Source: Bacteroidales bacterium UBA3289 (GTDB lineage: Bacteria > Bacteroidota > Bacteroidia > Bacteroidales > UBA932). Taken from it: a DNA stretch of 50,318 nt. The stretch is from assembly GCA_002361625.1 (NCBI GenBank), contig DETL01000020.1, forward strand, positions 3,796 to 54,113, read 5' to 3'. Below are positions 40,528-49,770 of the stretch, one piece after another (positions within the stretch are counted from its first letter, which is position 1; each line of letters begins with the position of its first letter). A program made the position numbers and the translations under genes. The notes under the pieces are model-generated. The model was not told where the DNA came from and made no database searches. It saw only the letters and a list, made by a program, of their open reading frames with translations.

Positions 40528-42332
40528 CGGAACAGTTCCTCCAAATCGATTTGCTGGACATATTCCGTCCGTTCGGGAATGTCGATCAGGAACTGGTCCT
40601 CGATCTTGAAGAACTTGACTTTCTCGGGCTGCCGGTGTTCCAGCACCTGGCCGGTGTCCACCAGTCCGTTACCGTTGCGGTCTTCCGTTATACGGATACA
40701 GTACTTGCCGGCCTTGACATACGGGAAGAGCACGGTCTGGTCGGAATCGACAATGAAACTCCGGATCACCTTGTCCCGTTTCTCGGAAAGGAGTTCGACG
40801 ATGTAGCGGTTCTTCTGGACGTGGGACAGTTCCAAAGAGATGGAACTCAGCTTCTCGTCGGTCGGAAGGGTTACCTTGACTTCCGTACTGTCGTTGTAAT
40901 ACCCGTTGACATCCCGGAATTTCCGGTGCGGCAGTTTCAGGTGATAGTCGAAGCCCTGCATGAGCTTGTCCGTGGGCATGACCGTGTAGATGCGGAGATT
41001 GTTGGAATCGCGGGTAACCGTATATTTCTCCGTCTTTTCCTGCTGGCGAGGATTGACGGACCAGAAGGTGAGGGAATCCCAGGCCTCCTGGATCAGCGGA
41101 TACTTGAATTCGAAGCGGAATCCGTACTGTTCGACGTTGGCCGGATCGACTTCGCTCTTGAAGACCGCGATGGTGTCCTCGTGCTTGACATCCCGCCGGG
41201 AACTCTTCTGGAGTTCGGCCCGAAGTTCCTTGCTCAGGGCGAGTTTGACGGTTTCTTCGGTCGGGACGAGTTTCCCCAGCGTATCGGTCTTGTCAAAGTT
41301 GATCAGGAGCTGAAGGGTATCCGGCATCTTCCGCTGGTCGTTCACCCAGAGCTCCAGGCTGTCCTTCTGCGGGTTGAACTGCGAAATGAGCTTTTCCGCA
41401 GGAAGCCCCTTGATCTTCATCGAATGGACTTGGGCATCCGGCGCCATGAAGGTCAGGAAAGCCGTCCGGAGTCCTACGCGTTCCTTCTTGACGATGAACT
41501 GTTTGCTGGGCTTTTCCCGGAAAACGTTCAGCTCCACGTCAGTCTTTCGCGCCAGGCACAGGGCCGTGTCCTTCATGTTGAATTTCTTGAATTCGTAGAG
41601 GGAATCGTTGAACACGGTCTTCGGCCGGAACGGCTCGTCCAGGAAAGCGATGCTCTCCTGGTCCGGTTCGTAGATGTTGTTGCCGTTGGCATCCTTGATC
41701 GCATACACCCGGTACAAGGTGTCCTGGATGTTCCGGAGGCTGAAGAAACCCCATTCGTCCGTCTTCGCCGCCGCACTGGGCCGATGCAGGAAAACGGCCG
41801 AATCGGCATGGTCCTTATACAGGAGGACCGTCGCTCCCTTGATGGGTTTGAGCGAGTTGCAGTCCTGTACGAGACCGGTCACGCCCATCGAATCGAGCTG
41901 GGAACCCGTGGAAAAGGCCAGGGTGAACCCTTCGAAAAAGTTTCCCTCGTTGTTGTCCGCCACCGCACCGGTGATGTCCAGCGTATAGGTCGTGTTGCTG
42001 TCCAGGTCGGATTCGAAAGTGACGACGAGCGTCTTTCCCTGCATCTTGTACTTGGGCTTTTTCTCCAGCGGGGGAGAAAGGAAGATATTGCTGGGGTCCT
42101 TGACGACCACATACTCGTCGAACGTGAATTTGATCTGCGTCTTGTGCGTGGGGACGTTCACCGTCCCGGGAAGGGGCGACGTTTTCAGGAGCACCGGGGG
42201 AATGGTGTCCTTGGGACCGCCGCTCGGCGGCGTGGTGGTATTGGCGCACCCCGACGGGAACATCATCACCCCGAGGACGAGGACGGCCGGGATCAAGGGT
42301 AGGAATTTCGATAACTTCTTGTTCATACGCAT
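40524..42332 (-). CDS. Lipoprotein with Big_5 Ig-like domain
   Basis: This 602-residue protein has a lipoprotein signal (LIPAVLVLGVMMFPSGCAN, Cys near 29). A Big_5 domain follows at about 45-150 (PPVLLKTSPLPGTVNVP, TFDEYV). The next region reads like a carboxypeptidase-regulatory-like or cna_B fold (LVQDCNSLKPIKGATVLLY). The rest is beta-rich. It is probably anchored in the outer membrane facing the periplasm or surface, with a structural or binding role. The gene starts 1 base after relA/spoT. Confidence 0.82.
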   Translation of the reverse strand: MRMNKKLSKFLPLIPAVLVLGVMMFPSGCANTTTPPSGGPKDTIPPVLLKTSPLPGTVNVPTHKTQIKFTFDEYVVVKDPSNIFLSPPLEKKPKYKMQGKTLVVTFESDLDSNTTYTLDITGAVADNNEGNFFEGFTLAFSTGSQLDSMGVTGLVQDCNSLKPIKGATVLLYKDHADSAVFLHRPSAAAKTDEWGFFSLRNIQDTLYRVYAIKDANGNNIYEPDQESIAFLDEPFRPKTVFNDSLYEFKKFNMKDTALCLARKTDVELNVFREKPSKQFIVKKERVGLRTAFLTFMAPDAQVHSMKIKGLPAEKLISQFNPQKDSLELWVNDQRKMPDTLQLLINFDKTDTLGKLVPTEETVKLALSKELRAELQKSSRRDVKHEDTIAVFKSEVDPANVEQYGFRFEFKYPLIQEAWDSLTFWSVNPRQQEKTEKYTVTRDSNNLRIYTVMPTDKLMQGFDYHLKLPHRKFRDVNGYYNDSTEVKVTLPTDEKLSSISLELSHVQKNRYIVELLSEKRDKVIRSFIVDSDQTVLFPYVKAGKYCIRITEDRNGNGLVDTGQVLEHRQPEKVKFFKIEDQFLIDIPERTEYVQQIDLEELFR

Positions 42333-42333
42333 T

Positions 42334-44562
42334 TTACAGTTCGCTCCGGGAGACGGACTCGATGCCGTCGATATGGGAGAGTTTCCGCAGGATCTGCTCC
42401 AGGACGTCCTTGCTGTTCACATACAGGTCGATGTATCCGGAGAAGATCCCTTCGTCTGCGCTCAGGTTGAGTCGCCGCATGTTGGCGCCCATCACCAGGG
42501 ACAGGAAACGGGAAATGTCATTCAGGAGGCCCACCCGGTCCAGGCCTTTCAGCGAAATCCGTACCAGAAAGGACTTGGCGCCCTGTTCCTCCAGCCATTT
42601 CGGGACCACGACCCAGTCGCCGTGCGTAGCCGCGATTTCCTCGGCGACGGTGCAGGACTTCTTGTGGACGGTGATCCTTCCGTCCGGGGATTTGAAGCCG
42701 ATGACCGGATCGCCGGGAATCGGGTTGCAGCAGGTCGCGATGACGAACTGGTGGCCGTCGTCGTCCTTCCCGCCGATGACATACACTTCCTCCGGCTTCC
42801 TGGGCGCTTTCTCCTCCCGGTGGAAAATCTTGCGCAGGAGGGATATCCGCTGTTTGGATTTGAGGATGTCGGAAAGGCCGTCCAGCTTGATCTGGCTGGT
42901 TCCCACCCGGTAGTAAAGTTCATCCCGGTCGGGGGCGTCGTAGGCGGCCTCGATCCGCTGCAGCTGATCCTCCGTCAGTTTGAATCCCAGCGCCTGTACC
43001 TGCCCTTCGAGCACGGTACGGCCGAAGTCGATGGTCTGTTTCCGTTCGTTCTTGAAATAATCCATCACGAGGGAACGGGCCCTGCGGGTCTTGAGGAACT
43101 GGAGCCATTCCCGCTTGGGGTGCTCTTCCTCGGCCGTGATGATTTCCACCTGGTCGCCGGTCTTGACGACGTGGCTCAGGGAGACGAGCCGCTGGTTCAC
43201 CTTGGCCGCGATGGCCTTGTTGCCGATCTCGGTATGGATCAGGTAGGCGAAATCCAGGACCGTCGCCCCTTTCTCGATGGAACGCTGCTCACCCTTCGGC
43301 GTGAACACATATATCTCGGTGCTGGTGAGGTCGTTGTGGATGATGTCCAGCAGTTCCAGGGCGTTCACGTCCGGATTCACGAGGATCTCCTTGATCCGTG
43401 ACAGCCAGAGGTCCATCTCGCTGTCGCCGATGTAGCCGTTCTGCTTGTAGGTCCAGTGCGCGGCGATGCCCTTTTCGGCGATGTCGTCCATCCGGCGTGT
43501 CCGGATCTGGACTTCCACCCAGATGCCCGAGGGACTCAGGAGGGTGCAATGCAGCGCCTCATAGCCGTTGGACTTGGGATGGCGCACCCAGTCGCGGATC
43601 CGTTCCGGCATATAGCGATAAATGCCTGTAATCGTAGAGAATACGTGATAGCACTGGTCCCGTTCGGTCTCGGTCGAGTTCGGATCCGGGTCGAAGATGA
43701 TCCGGATGGCGAAGAGGTCGTACACCTGCTCGAAGGAGATCTGCTTGACCTGCATCTTGTGCCAGGCGGAGTACGGGGTCTTGACCCGTTTCTTGATCTC
43801 GAACTTGAAGCCGGCCTTGGTGAGGGCGGACTCGATGGGTTCCACGAAGGCGGACATTTCTTTCCCGCGCTCCTCTATATTCCGGCGGATCTTGGCATCG
43901 ATCTCGGCATAGGCCTCGGGCTCCTTGTAACGGAGCCAGATGTTCTCCAGTTCGGACTTGATGCTGTACAGGCCGAGCCGGTGGGCGAGGGGAATGAAAA
44001 CGAACATCGTCTCGCTCAGGATCTTGTCCCGCTTGTGCTCGGGCATGAACTCGATGGTCCGGCAGTTGTGCAGGCGGTCGGCCAGCTTGATCAGGACCAC
44101 GCGGGGGTCATCGTTGAGCGTGAGGAGGATGCGCTTGAAGTTCTCCGCCTGCATGCTCTGGGGAGACCCCATCTTGTTCTTGTCCTCGTAATCCAGGACG
44201 TTCTTGATCTTGGTGAGACCGTCCACCAGGGACGCGATCTTGTCGCCGAAACGCTCCCGGAGGTCTTCCACGGTGTAGTCCGTGTCTTCCACGACGTCGT
44301 GCATGAGCGCGGCGGCGATGGACTTGTATCCGAGCCCGATATCGTCCACGACGATCTGCGCGACCGCGATCGGATGGAGCATGTAGGGCTCCCCGCTGCG
44401 GCGCCGGACATTCTTGTGGGCATCATTGGCAAAGTCGAAAGCCTGCTGCACGACCGCGAGTTCGTGCTCGTCGGCACAGCGTTTCTTGGCCGATGCATAC
44501 AGGATCTCCCAGTCATGCCGGATCAGCGCGAAATCTTTCTCGTCAAACTCGGAATAACTCAT
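42334..44562 (-). CDS. Bifunctional (p)ppGpp synthetase/hydrolase RelA/SpoT
   Basis: This 742-residue protein has an HD hydrolase domain with HP, HDVVEDTDYT and KLADRLHN intact. The synthetase domain (about 240-375) carries RIRDWVRHPKSNGYEALH, then VEVQIRTRRMDDIAEKG. TGS (IYVFTPKGEQRSIEKGATVLDFAY) and a C-terminal ACT domain follow. It makes and degrades (p)ppGpp in response to amino-acid or carbon stress. The HD residues are intact, so both activities are expected. The ATG overlaps the yihY-family stop by 4 bases. Confidence 0.95.
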   Translation of the reverse strand: MSYSEFDEKDFALIRHDWEILYASAKKRCADEHELAVVQQAFDFANDAHKNVRRRSGEPYMLHPIAVAQIVVDDIGLGYKSIAAALMHDVVEDTDYTVEDLRERFGDKIASLVDGLTKIKNVLDYEDKNKMGSPQSMQAENFKRILLTLNDDPRVVLIKLADRLHNCRTIEFMPEHKRDKILSETMFVFIPLAHRLGLYSIKSELENIWLRYKEPEAYAEIDAKIRRNIEERGKEMSAFVEPIESALTKAGFKFEIKKRVKTPYSAWHKMQVKQISFEQVYDLFAIRIIFDPDPNSTETERDQCYHVFSTITGIYRYMPERIRDWVRHPKSNGYEALHCTLLSPSGIWVEVQIRTRRMDDIAEKGIAAHWTYKQNGYIGDSEMDLWLSRIKEILVNPDVNALELLDIIHNDLTSTEIYVFTPKGEQRSIEKGATVLDFAYLIHTEIGNKAIAAKVNQRLVSLSHVVKTGDQVEIITAEEEHPKREWLQFLKTRRARSLVMDYFKNERKQTIDFGRTVLEGQVQALGFKLTEDQLQRIEAAYDAPDRDELYYRVGTSQIKLDGLSDILKSKQRISLLRKIFHREEKAPRKPEEVYVIGGKDDDGHQFVIATCCNPIPGDPVIGFKSPDGRITVHKKSCTVAEEIAATHGDWVVVPKWLEEQGAKSFLVRISLKGLDRVGLLNDISRFLSLVMGANMRRLNLSADEGIFSGYIDLYVNSKDVLEQILRKLSHIDGIESVSRSEL

Positions 44563-45533
44563 AGTATCTCCTTGGGATTAAGGTGATTCACATTCTGGAA
44601 CGAATAGGACAACTCCGCCCCGTACAGGACGATGGTCCACCCCAGGTTCAGCCAGATCATGAACAGGGGGATGGCGGCCAGCACCCCGTAGATGGCGTTC
44701 TGCTTGGCCACCATCACCTGGGTTTCCAGGTACAGGTACTGCACGGCCGCGAAGCCGATGCCGGCGATGACCGCCGCCTTCAGCGCATGCCGGTACCGCA
44801 CATGGGCGGCTGGTATGTATTTGTACATGGCCGAGAGGATCAGGATTGCGGCGCCGGCGAAGAGGGCCCAGGACAGGAAGGTCTTCAGGCTCTCGGAAAA
44901 GAACAGTCCGCTCGGGACGATATAATCCAGGATCGTGGAATAGACCACGGAGCCGGTAAAGAACAGGACGATCACGAAAGGGGAGAGGATGATCACGCCC
45001 AGGCCCACGCCCAGCACGTGGAAGAAGTTCCGCTTCTCCTCGGCCTTCCAGACATTGTTGAAGACCCGCCGGACCGTCACCATCAGCCAGATGACCACCC
45101 AGAAGAAGGAGAACATGCTGATGAAGCCGAACAGGCCGGATTCCGCCGTCGCGATGATCTTGTCGGAGGCCGAGAGCAGGTCCTCGATCAGCCGCTGGTT
45201 GCTAAGGTTGGCATGCAGGAAGGCGCTGAACTGGTCGGAAATGCCCACCTTGTTCGTCAGGAACAGTCCGATGGCGATGAAGGGCACGACCGACATCATG
45301 GACTGATAGGCAAGGGCCGTACACTGGAAGCCGATCTTCTGGTCGGCGAAAACCTTGAGCATCAGCCAGATGACCTTGATATCCCGGACGACGCGGGCCT
45401 TCCAGGCGGACAGGTCCTCCACTTTCAGGTACCACATGTCATGGGTCAGGAACCGGACCAGCCGTCCCACGAGGATGGTTGCCCAGCGAATCCGGACCTG
45501 CGCCCAGTGTATGGCCTTCTGAAAGGGATTCAT
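44559..45533 (-). CDS. YihY/BrkB-family inner-membrane protein
   Basis: This 324-residue protein has six hydrophobic segments spread between residues about 95 and 310, and the family hallmarks AYQSMMSVVPFIAIGLFL and IWLNLGWTIVLYGAELSYS. The family was once called ribonuclease BN, which is not supported today; the molecular function is unknown. It sits between ligA (0-base gap) and relA/spoT (4-base overlap) in a minus-strand operon. Confidence 0.92.
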   Translation of the reverse strand: MNPFQKAIHWAQVRIRWATILVGRLVRFLTHDMWYLKVEDLSAWKARVVRDIKVIWLMLKVFADQKIGFQCTALAYQSMMSVVPFIAIGLFLTNKVGISDQFSAFLHANLSNQRLIEDLLSASDKIIATAESGLFGFISMFSFFWVVIWLMVTVRRVFNNVWKAEEKRNFFHVLGVGLGVIILSPFVIVLFFTGSVVYSTILDYIVPSGLFFSESLKTFLSWALFAGAAILILSAMYKYIPAAHVRYRHALKAAVIAGIGFAAVQYLYLETQVMVAKQNAIYGVLAAIPLFMIWLNLGWTIVLYGAELSYSFQNVNHLNPKEIL

Positions 45534-47615
45534 CTAAAACAGCGTCAGTTCATTATCTTCTTTCGGTACAGGCATGCTCCCGTCGGGCAGCAATTTCCGG
45601 AAGGCATCCTCGTCCAGGATGGGGATGCCCAGCGCCTCCGCCTTCCTAACCTTCTCGGGGCCCGGTTTCGTACCGGCCAGCAGGAACGCGGTCTTTCCGG
45701 AGACGGAGCCGCTGTTCTTGCCACCATTGGCCTCGATAAGGGCCTTGATCTCGTCACGGGAGACGGAGAAGTTCCCACTGATGACGATGGTCTTGCCTGC
45801 GAGGGCGTCGGAGGCGTTCCCGGCAGGCGCGACGACGGCCATCTGCAGGCCGGCCGCCTTCAGGCGCCCGATTTCCTTCAGGTGCCGCTCGTCGCGGAAA
45901 TACTTGTACACGCTCTCGGCGATGACTTCGCCCACCTCGGGTACGGCGGCCAGCTCTTCCTTGGAAGCCTGCGCCAGCGTGTCGATGTCCCCGAAATGAC
46001 GCGCGATGTCCCGGGCCGTCGTCTCGCCCACATAGCGGATGCCGATGGCGAAAAGGACACGCTCGAAGGGCACGTTCCGGGATTCCCGGAGACTGTCCAG
46101 GAACCGCTGCGCCGAACGCTCTTTCCAGCCTTCCAGCAGAAGCAGCTGCGACTGGGTGAGGTCGTAGAAATCCGCGGGCGTGCGCACCAGGTCCAGGTTG
46201 TAGAGCTGGTCCACGGTGGCGTCGCCCGCCAGGACGTTCATGGCCTTCCGGCCCAGGAAGTGGACGAGCTTTCCCTTGATCTGGGTCGGGCAGCCGTCGG
46301 TATTGGGGCAGAACCACTTGGCTTCGCCCTCGGGGCGCACCAGCGGCGTTCCGCAGTCGGGACAGACCTTCGGGAAAGGAGGACGCTTCGCACCGGGGGT
46401 GCGCTTGGACTCCTCCACACCGGTGATCTTGGGGATGATCTCCCCGCCCTTCTCCACATACACCCAGTCGCCCTCACAGATGTCCAGCATGTCCATCTGG
46501 TCCTCGTTCACGAGGGTGGCACGCTTGACCATCGTCCCGGACAGGAACACCGGTTCCAGGTTTGCGACGGGGGTGACGGCACCGGTCCGGCCCACCTGGT
46601 AATCGATGGACAGGATCGGCGTCAGCGCCTGTTCCGCCTTGAATTTATAGGCGACGGCCCAACGCGGGGACTTGGCCGTGTAGCCAAGCTGGCGCTGGGC
46701 GTCCATTTCATTGATCTTGATGACGATGCCGTCGGTCGGGAAGGGGAGCTGCTTGCGGGCCGTGTCCCAATGGGCGATGAAGGCCTCGATCCCGTCGATG
46801 TCCCGGCACAGCTCCCGCGTGTCGGAAACGGGGAGTCCCCAGCTCTCCGCCGCTTTCAGGGCTTCGTCGTGCGTGGGGTAGTCCACCTGGCCGGCGGGGA
46901 TATGGTACAGCGTGCACATCAGGCCGCGGTTCGCCACCTCCTCCGGGTCCTGCAGCTTCAAAGATCCGCTGGCGGCATTGCGGGGATTGGCAAAGGGCTG
47001 GTCCTCATTGTCTTCGCGCTCCCTGTTCAACCGGTCGAAGGACTCGTAGGGCATCAGCACCTCGCCGCGGATCTCGAACTCCTGCGGCCAGCCGGTCCCC
47101 CGAAGCGTTTCGGGGATATTGGCGATTTTCCGGGCATTGGCGGTGACGTCGTCACCCACCACCCCGTCGCCGCGGGTGAGGGCCCGGAACAGTTTTCCGT
47201 CACGATAGGTCAGGCAGATGGCCGTTCCGTCGAACTTGAGCTCGCAGCAATAGGTAAAAGGGGTTTCCAGGGACTTGGAGGCCCTTTCGGCGAACTCTTC
47301 CACCTCCGCGATACTGTAGGTGTTTCCCAGCGAAAGCATCGGGTACCGGTGCGGGAATTTCGCGAATTCCTTCCCGGCCGCGCTTTCCAGATTCTGGCTG
47401 CCGGGCGTCTCCAGGTCGCTTCCCACCCGCTGGGTGGGGGAGTCCGGCGTCCTGTATTCCGGATACTGCTCCTCCAGCGCCTCCAGTTCGTGCATCAGCT
47501 GGTCGTACTCGTAATCCGACATCGTGGGCGCGTTCTCCACATAGTACTTCCGGCTGTTCTCCCAGAGCTCCGCCCGGAGCTGCTCGATCCGCTGTTTCGC
47601 CTGCGTATAATCCAT
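45534..47615 (-). CDS. ligA: NAD+-dependent DNA ligase LigA
   Basis: This 693-residue enzyme has domain Ia (residues about 1-70, YYVENAPTMSDYEYDQLMHEL) and the adenylation motif KFDG near 118-121, preceded by CCEL. An OB fold, a zinc finger (CPDCGTP and CPNTDGC, near 412-436), HhH repeats and a C-terminal BRCT domain (AGKTIVISGNFSVSRDEIKA) follow. It seals nicks during replication and repair. It is the first gene of the seven-gene operon, with its promoter about 30 bases upstream. Confidence 0.97.
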   Translation of the reverse strand: MDYTQAKQRIEQLRAELWENSRKYYVENAPTMSDYEYDQLMHELEALEEQYPEYRTPDSPTQRVGSDLETPGSQNLESAAGKEFAKFPHRYPMLSLGNTYSIAEVEEFAERASKSLETPFTYCCELKFDGTAICLTYRDGKLFRALTRGDGVVGDDVTANARKIANIPETLRGTGWPQEFEIRGEVLMPYESFDRLNREREDNEDQPFANPRNAASGSLKLQDPEEVANRGLMCTLYHIPAGQVDYPTHDEALKAAESWGLPVSDTRELCRDIDGIEAFIAHWDTARKQLPFPTDGIVIKINEMDAQRQLGYTAKSPRWAVAYKFKAEQALTPILSIDYQVGRTGAVTPVANLEPVFLSGTMVKRATLVNEDQMDMLDICEGDWVYVEKGGEIIPKITGVEESKRTPGAKRPPFPKVCPDCGTPLVRPEGEAKWFCPNTDGCPTQIKGKLVHFLGRKAMNVLAGDATVDQLYNLDLVRTPADFYDLTQSQLLLLEGWKERSAQRFLDSLRESRNVPFERVLFAIGIRYVGETTARDIARHFGDIDTLAQASKEELAAVPEVGEVIAESVYKYFRDERHLKEIGRLKAAGLQMAVVAPAGNASDALAGKTIVISGNFSVSRDEIKALIEANGGKNSGSVSGKTAFLLAGTKPGPEKVRKAEALGIPILDEDAFRKLLPDGSMPVPKEDNELTLF

Positions 47616-47641
47616 TTTTTCGATACAATCCGTTCAAATTA

Positions 47642-47649
47642 CAAATATA
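47642..47649 (-). promoter_or_regulatory. -7 box of the ligA operon
   Basis: On the minus strand, TATATTTG (complement of 47642-47649) lies 26 bases before the ligA ATG at 47615. It should serve all seven genes down to 37447, because no gap between them is larger than 1 base. Confidence 0.55.
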
Positions 47650-47708
47650 ATGATTATTCGCGAAAAACGGGAATGAATATTCTTTGCGGGAATTCCTGTT
47701 TATTTGCT

Positions 47709-47716
47709 TATCTTTG
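47709..47716 (+). promoter_or_regulatory. -7 box of the sensor phosphatase gene
   Basis: TATCTTTG (47709-47716) lies only 10 bases before the ATG at 47727. The mRNA would have a leader of about 5 bases, nearly leaderless. An earlier in-frame ATG at 47671 overlaps the -33 region and is less likely to be the start. Confidence 0.5.
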
Positions 47717-47726
47717 TCGTAACAAA

Positions 47727-49685
47727 ATGAAGAAGAGGTATAAATCATTCTCCGGCCGGCTGACCCGGAGTGTAGTTCTCACGGTGCTGGTCACGATGAC
47801 GATCATCTCTGTGTTCGTATTCCTGCTGGCTGCTTCCGGCATCTACATGCTTACCAAAACCCACTTTGCCGACCTGACGGACAAGACCAACGGCAGCATC
47901 GCCATGATGATGAGCAAGGTGGAAGTCTCTGCTGAGAATATCATGGACGAACTGGCCTGGCACCTTTCCTCGCCCGAACTGGTCTCTTCCACACTGGAAT
48001 ATGAACTCAATACGAACCGTCACCTGTTCGGCTGCGGCATCGGTTTCGTCCCCGGCTATTTCCCCGAGGAGGGAAGATGGTTCGAGCCCTATGCCGTTTT
48101 CGAGGGGGACAGGGTCACCTGCAAATGGATCGGTTCTGAAAAACACGATTACCTGCATGCCGAATGGTTTCTCGAGGGAATCCAGTCCCCGGACGGCATC
48201 TGGTCCAACCCCTATCTGGACGCGGATGGCGCCGGTACGATCCTTTGCACATTCGCCCGTCAGGTGCGGGAGCCGGGAGGGCAGGTCGTCGGCGTCTTCG
48301 GAGCGGACATCTCCCTGGAAGGGCTCTCCGCGCTGATCGAGGAACTCGACCGGAAGGAGAATGACGGATCCGACCCCGCCATCCTATGGACCGGCGAGGA
48401 AAGCAACATCTACAGTTTCATCATTGGACCGGACGGGAAGTATATCGTCCATCCGGACAAGGAACGGATCCTCAAGGGGACTTTCTTCGATTACGCGGAT
48501 TCCAAGGAAAGAGCCGACTACCGGAAACTCGGGGAGGAGATGCTGGCCGGGCATAGAGGGAATGAGTTGGTCACGATGGACGGGATCCGGTCCATCGTGT
48601 TCTATGCGCCGCTCCAGCATTCCGGCTGGTCTATGGGCATCGCTGTTCCGACCAAAGTCCTGATCGCGCCGGGGTTCGCCTACGGCTTCCTGATCCTATT
48701 CCTGATCCTGATCGGCCTGCTCATCGTCTTCCTGATCAGCCGCCACCGGATCAAGAAGGCGACCTCCCCGCTGATCCGGCTGGCCGCATCGGCGGAGGAA
48801 GTGGCTGAGGGCCATTTCGATACGAAACTGCCTGACATCCGCACCCAGGACGAGATCCGTCTCCTCCGCGACTCGTTCGACCACATGCAGAAATCCCTCT
48901 CCAATTACATCCAGGTCCTCACGGAGACCACCGCCCAGAAGGCCTCCATGGAAAACGAACTCGCCGTCGCCCGCAACATCCAGATGTCCATGCTTCCCAT
49001 GACTTGGCCAGCCTTCCCGGACCGGCCGGATCTGGACATTTACGGCAGCGTCACCCCGGCCAGGGCCGTGGGCGGAGACCTGTTCGATTTCCTGATCCGG
49101 AACGGAAAACTCTTCTTCTGTATCGGAGACGTTTCCGGGAAAGGCATTCCTGCATCGCTCGTGATGTCGGTGGTCAGTTCCCTGTTCAGGACTTTGTCCG
49201 AATCGGAGGACAGTCCGTCCAGGATCGTGACATCCCTGAACACCGCTTTGTCGGCCAGGAACGAGAGCCTGATGTTCGTCACCCTATTCGTCGGAGCGCT
49301 GGACCTCGTCACCGGTGAACTGCTTTACACCAACGCCGGGCATAATGCCCCCATCGTCATCCGGGACGGCCATCCCGTCCTGCTGGAGGCCGATGCCAAT
49401 GTCCCGCTCGGCGTCGTGGGCGACTGGGACTATTCCCTGCAGAGGACTGCCCTGCCGCCAGGTTCGGTCCTTTTCCTGTACACGGACGGCCTCACCGAAG
49501 CCACCAGGGAAGGGGGAGAGCTGTTTGGGGAAGAACGCGTCCTGGAAGTGCTCTCCGCCCACGGGAACATCCTGACCTCCAGGGAATTCGTCACCCAAAT
49601 GACAGAGGCCGTCAGTGCCTTCGTCGGAGACTCCGAACAAAGTGACGACCTCACCATGATGGTGGTGAAGCTGTCCCGGGGGTAA
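47727..49685 (+). CDS. Membrane sensor protein phosphatase (PP2C/SpoIIE, dCache-like, HAMP)
   Basis: From the ATG at 47727 the product has 652 residues. A first membrane helix (about 12-40, VVLTVLVTMTIISVFVFLL) leads to a periplasmic sensing domain of dCache type (about 45-305), then a second helix (about 312-338). HAMP follows (ATSPLIRLAASAEEVAEGHFD), then a SpoIIE-type PP2C phosphatase (ARNIQMSMLPM, GGDLFDFL, IGDVSGKG, LYTNAGHNAP, SDDLTMMV). Such proteins respond to an outside signal and often act on anti-anti-sigma factors. No anti-sigma or STAS gene is next to it here. The very long open frame upstream is a shadow of the ligA operon. Confidence 0.9.
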   Translation: MKKRYKSFSGRLTRSVVLTVLVTMTIISVFVFLLAASGIYMLTKTHFADLTDKTNGSIAMMMSKVEVSAENIMDELAWHLSSPELVSSTLEYELNTNRHLFGCGIGFVPGYFPEEGRWFEPYAVFEGDRVTCKWIGSEKHDYLHAEWFLEGIQSPDGIWSNPYLDADGAGTILCTFARQVREPGGQVVGVFGADISLEGLSALIEELDRKENDGSDPAILWTGEESNIYSFIIGPDGKYIVHPDKERILKGTFFDYADSKERADYRKLGEEMLAGHRGNELVTMDGIRSIVFYAPLQHSGWSMGIAVPTKVLIAPGFAYGFLILFLILIGLLIVFLISRHRIKKATSPLIRLAASAEEVAEGHFDTKLPDIRTQDEIRLLRDSFDHMQKSLSNYIQVLTETTAQKASMENELAVARNIQMSMLPMTWPAFPDRPDLDIYGSVTPARAVGGDLFDFLIRNGKLFFCIGDVSGKGIPASLVMSVVSSLFRTLSESEDSPSRIVTSLNTALSARNESLMFVTLFVGALDLVTGELLYTNAGHNAPIVIRDGHPVLLEADANVPLGVVGDWDYSLQRTALPPGSVLFLYTDGLTEATREGGELFGEERVLEVLSAHGNILTSREFVTQMTEAVSAFVGDSEQSDDLTMMVVKLSRG

Positions 49686-49724
49686 ACACCTCCGCCCGCA
49701 GTTGTAAAGCCAATTAAATTTTCT

Positions 49725-49733
49725 TAAATTTGC
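49725..49733 (+). promoter_or_regulatory. -7 box of pfkA
   Basis: TAAATTTGC (49725-49733) fits the Bacteroidota -7 pattern TAnnTTTG and lies 37 bases before the ATG at 49771. Confidence 0.55.
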
Positions 49734-49770
49734 GGGTCAAAAGAAACAACGAACAAATATCTCATAGAAC

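Noticed and set aside
44583..47726. A very long plus-strand open frame running into the phosphatase gene
   Set aside because: It is the antisense shadow of the GC-rich yihY-family and ligA genes. The peptide is rich in Gly, His, Asp and Gln, as such shadows are; only the part from 47727 is real.
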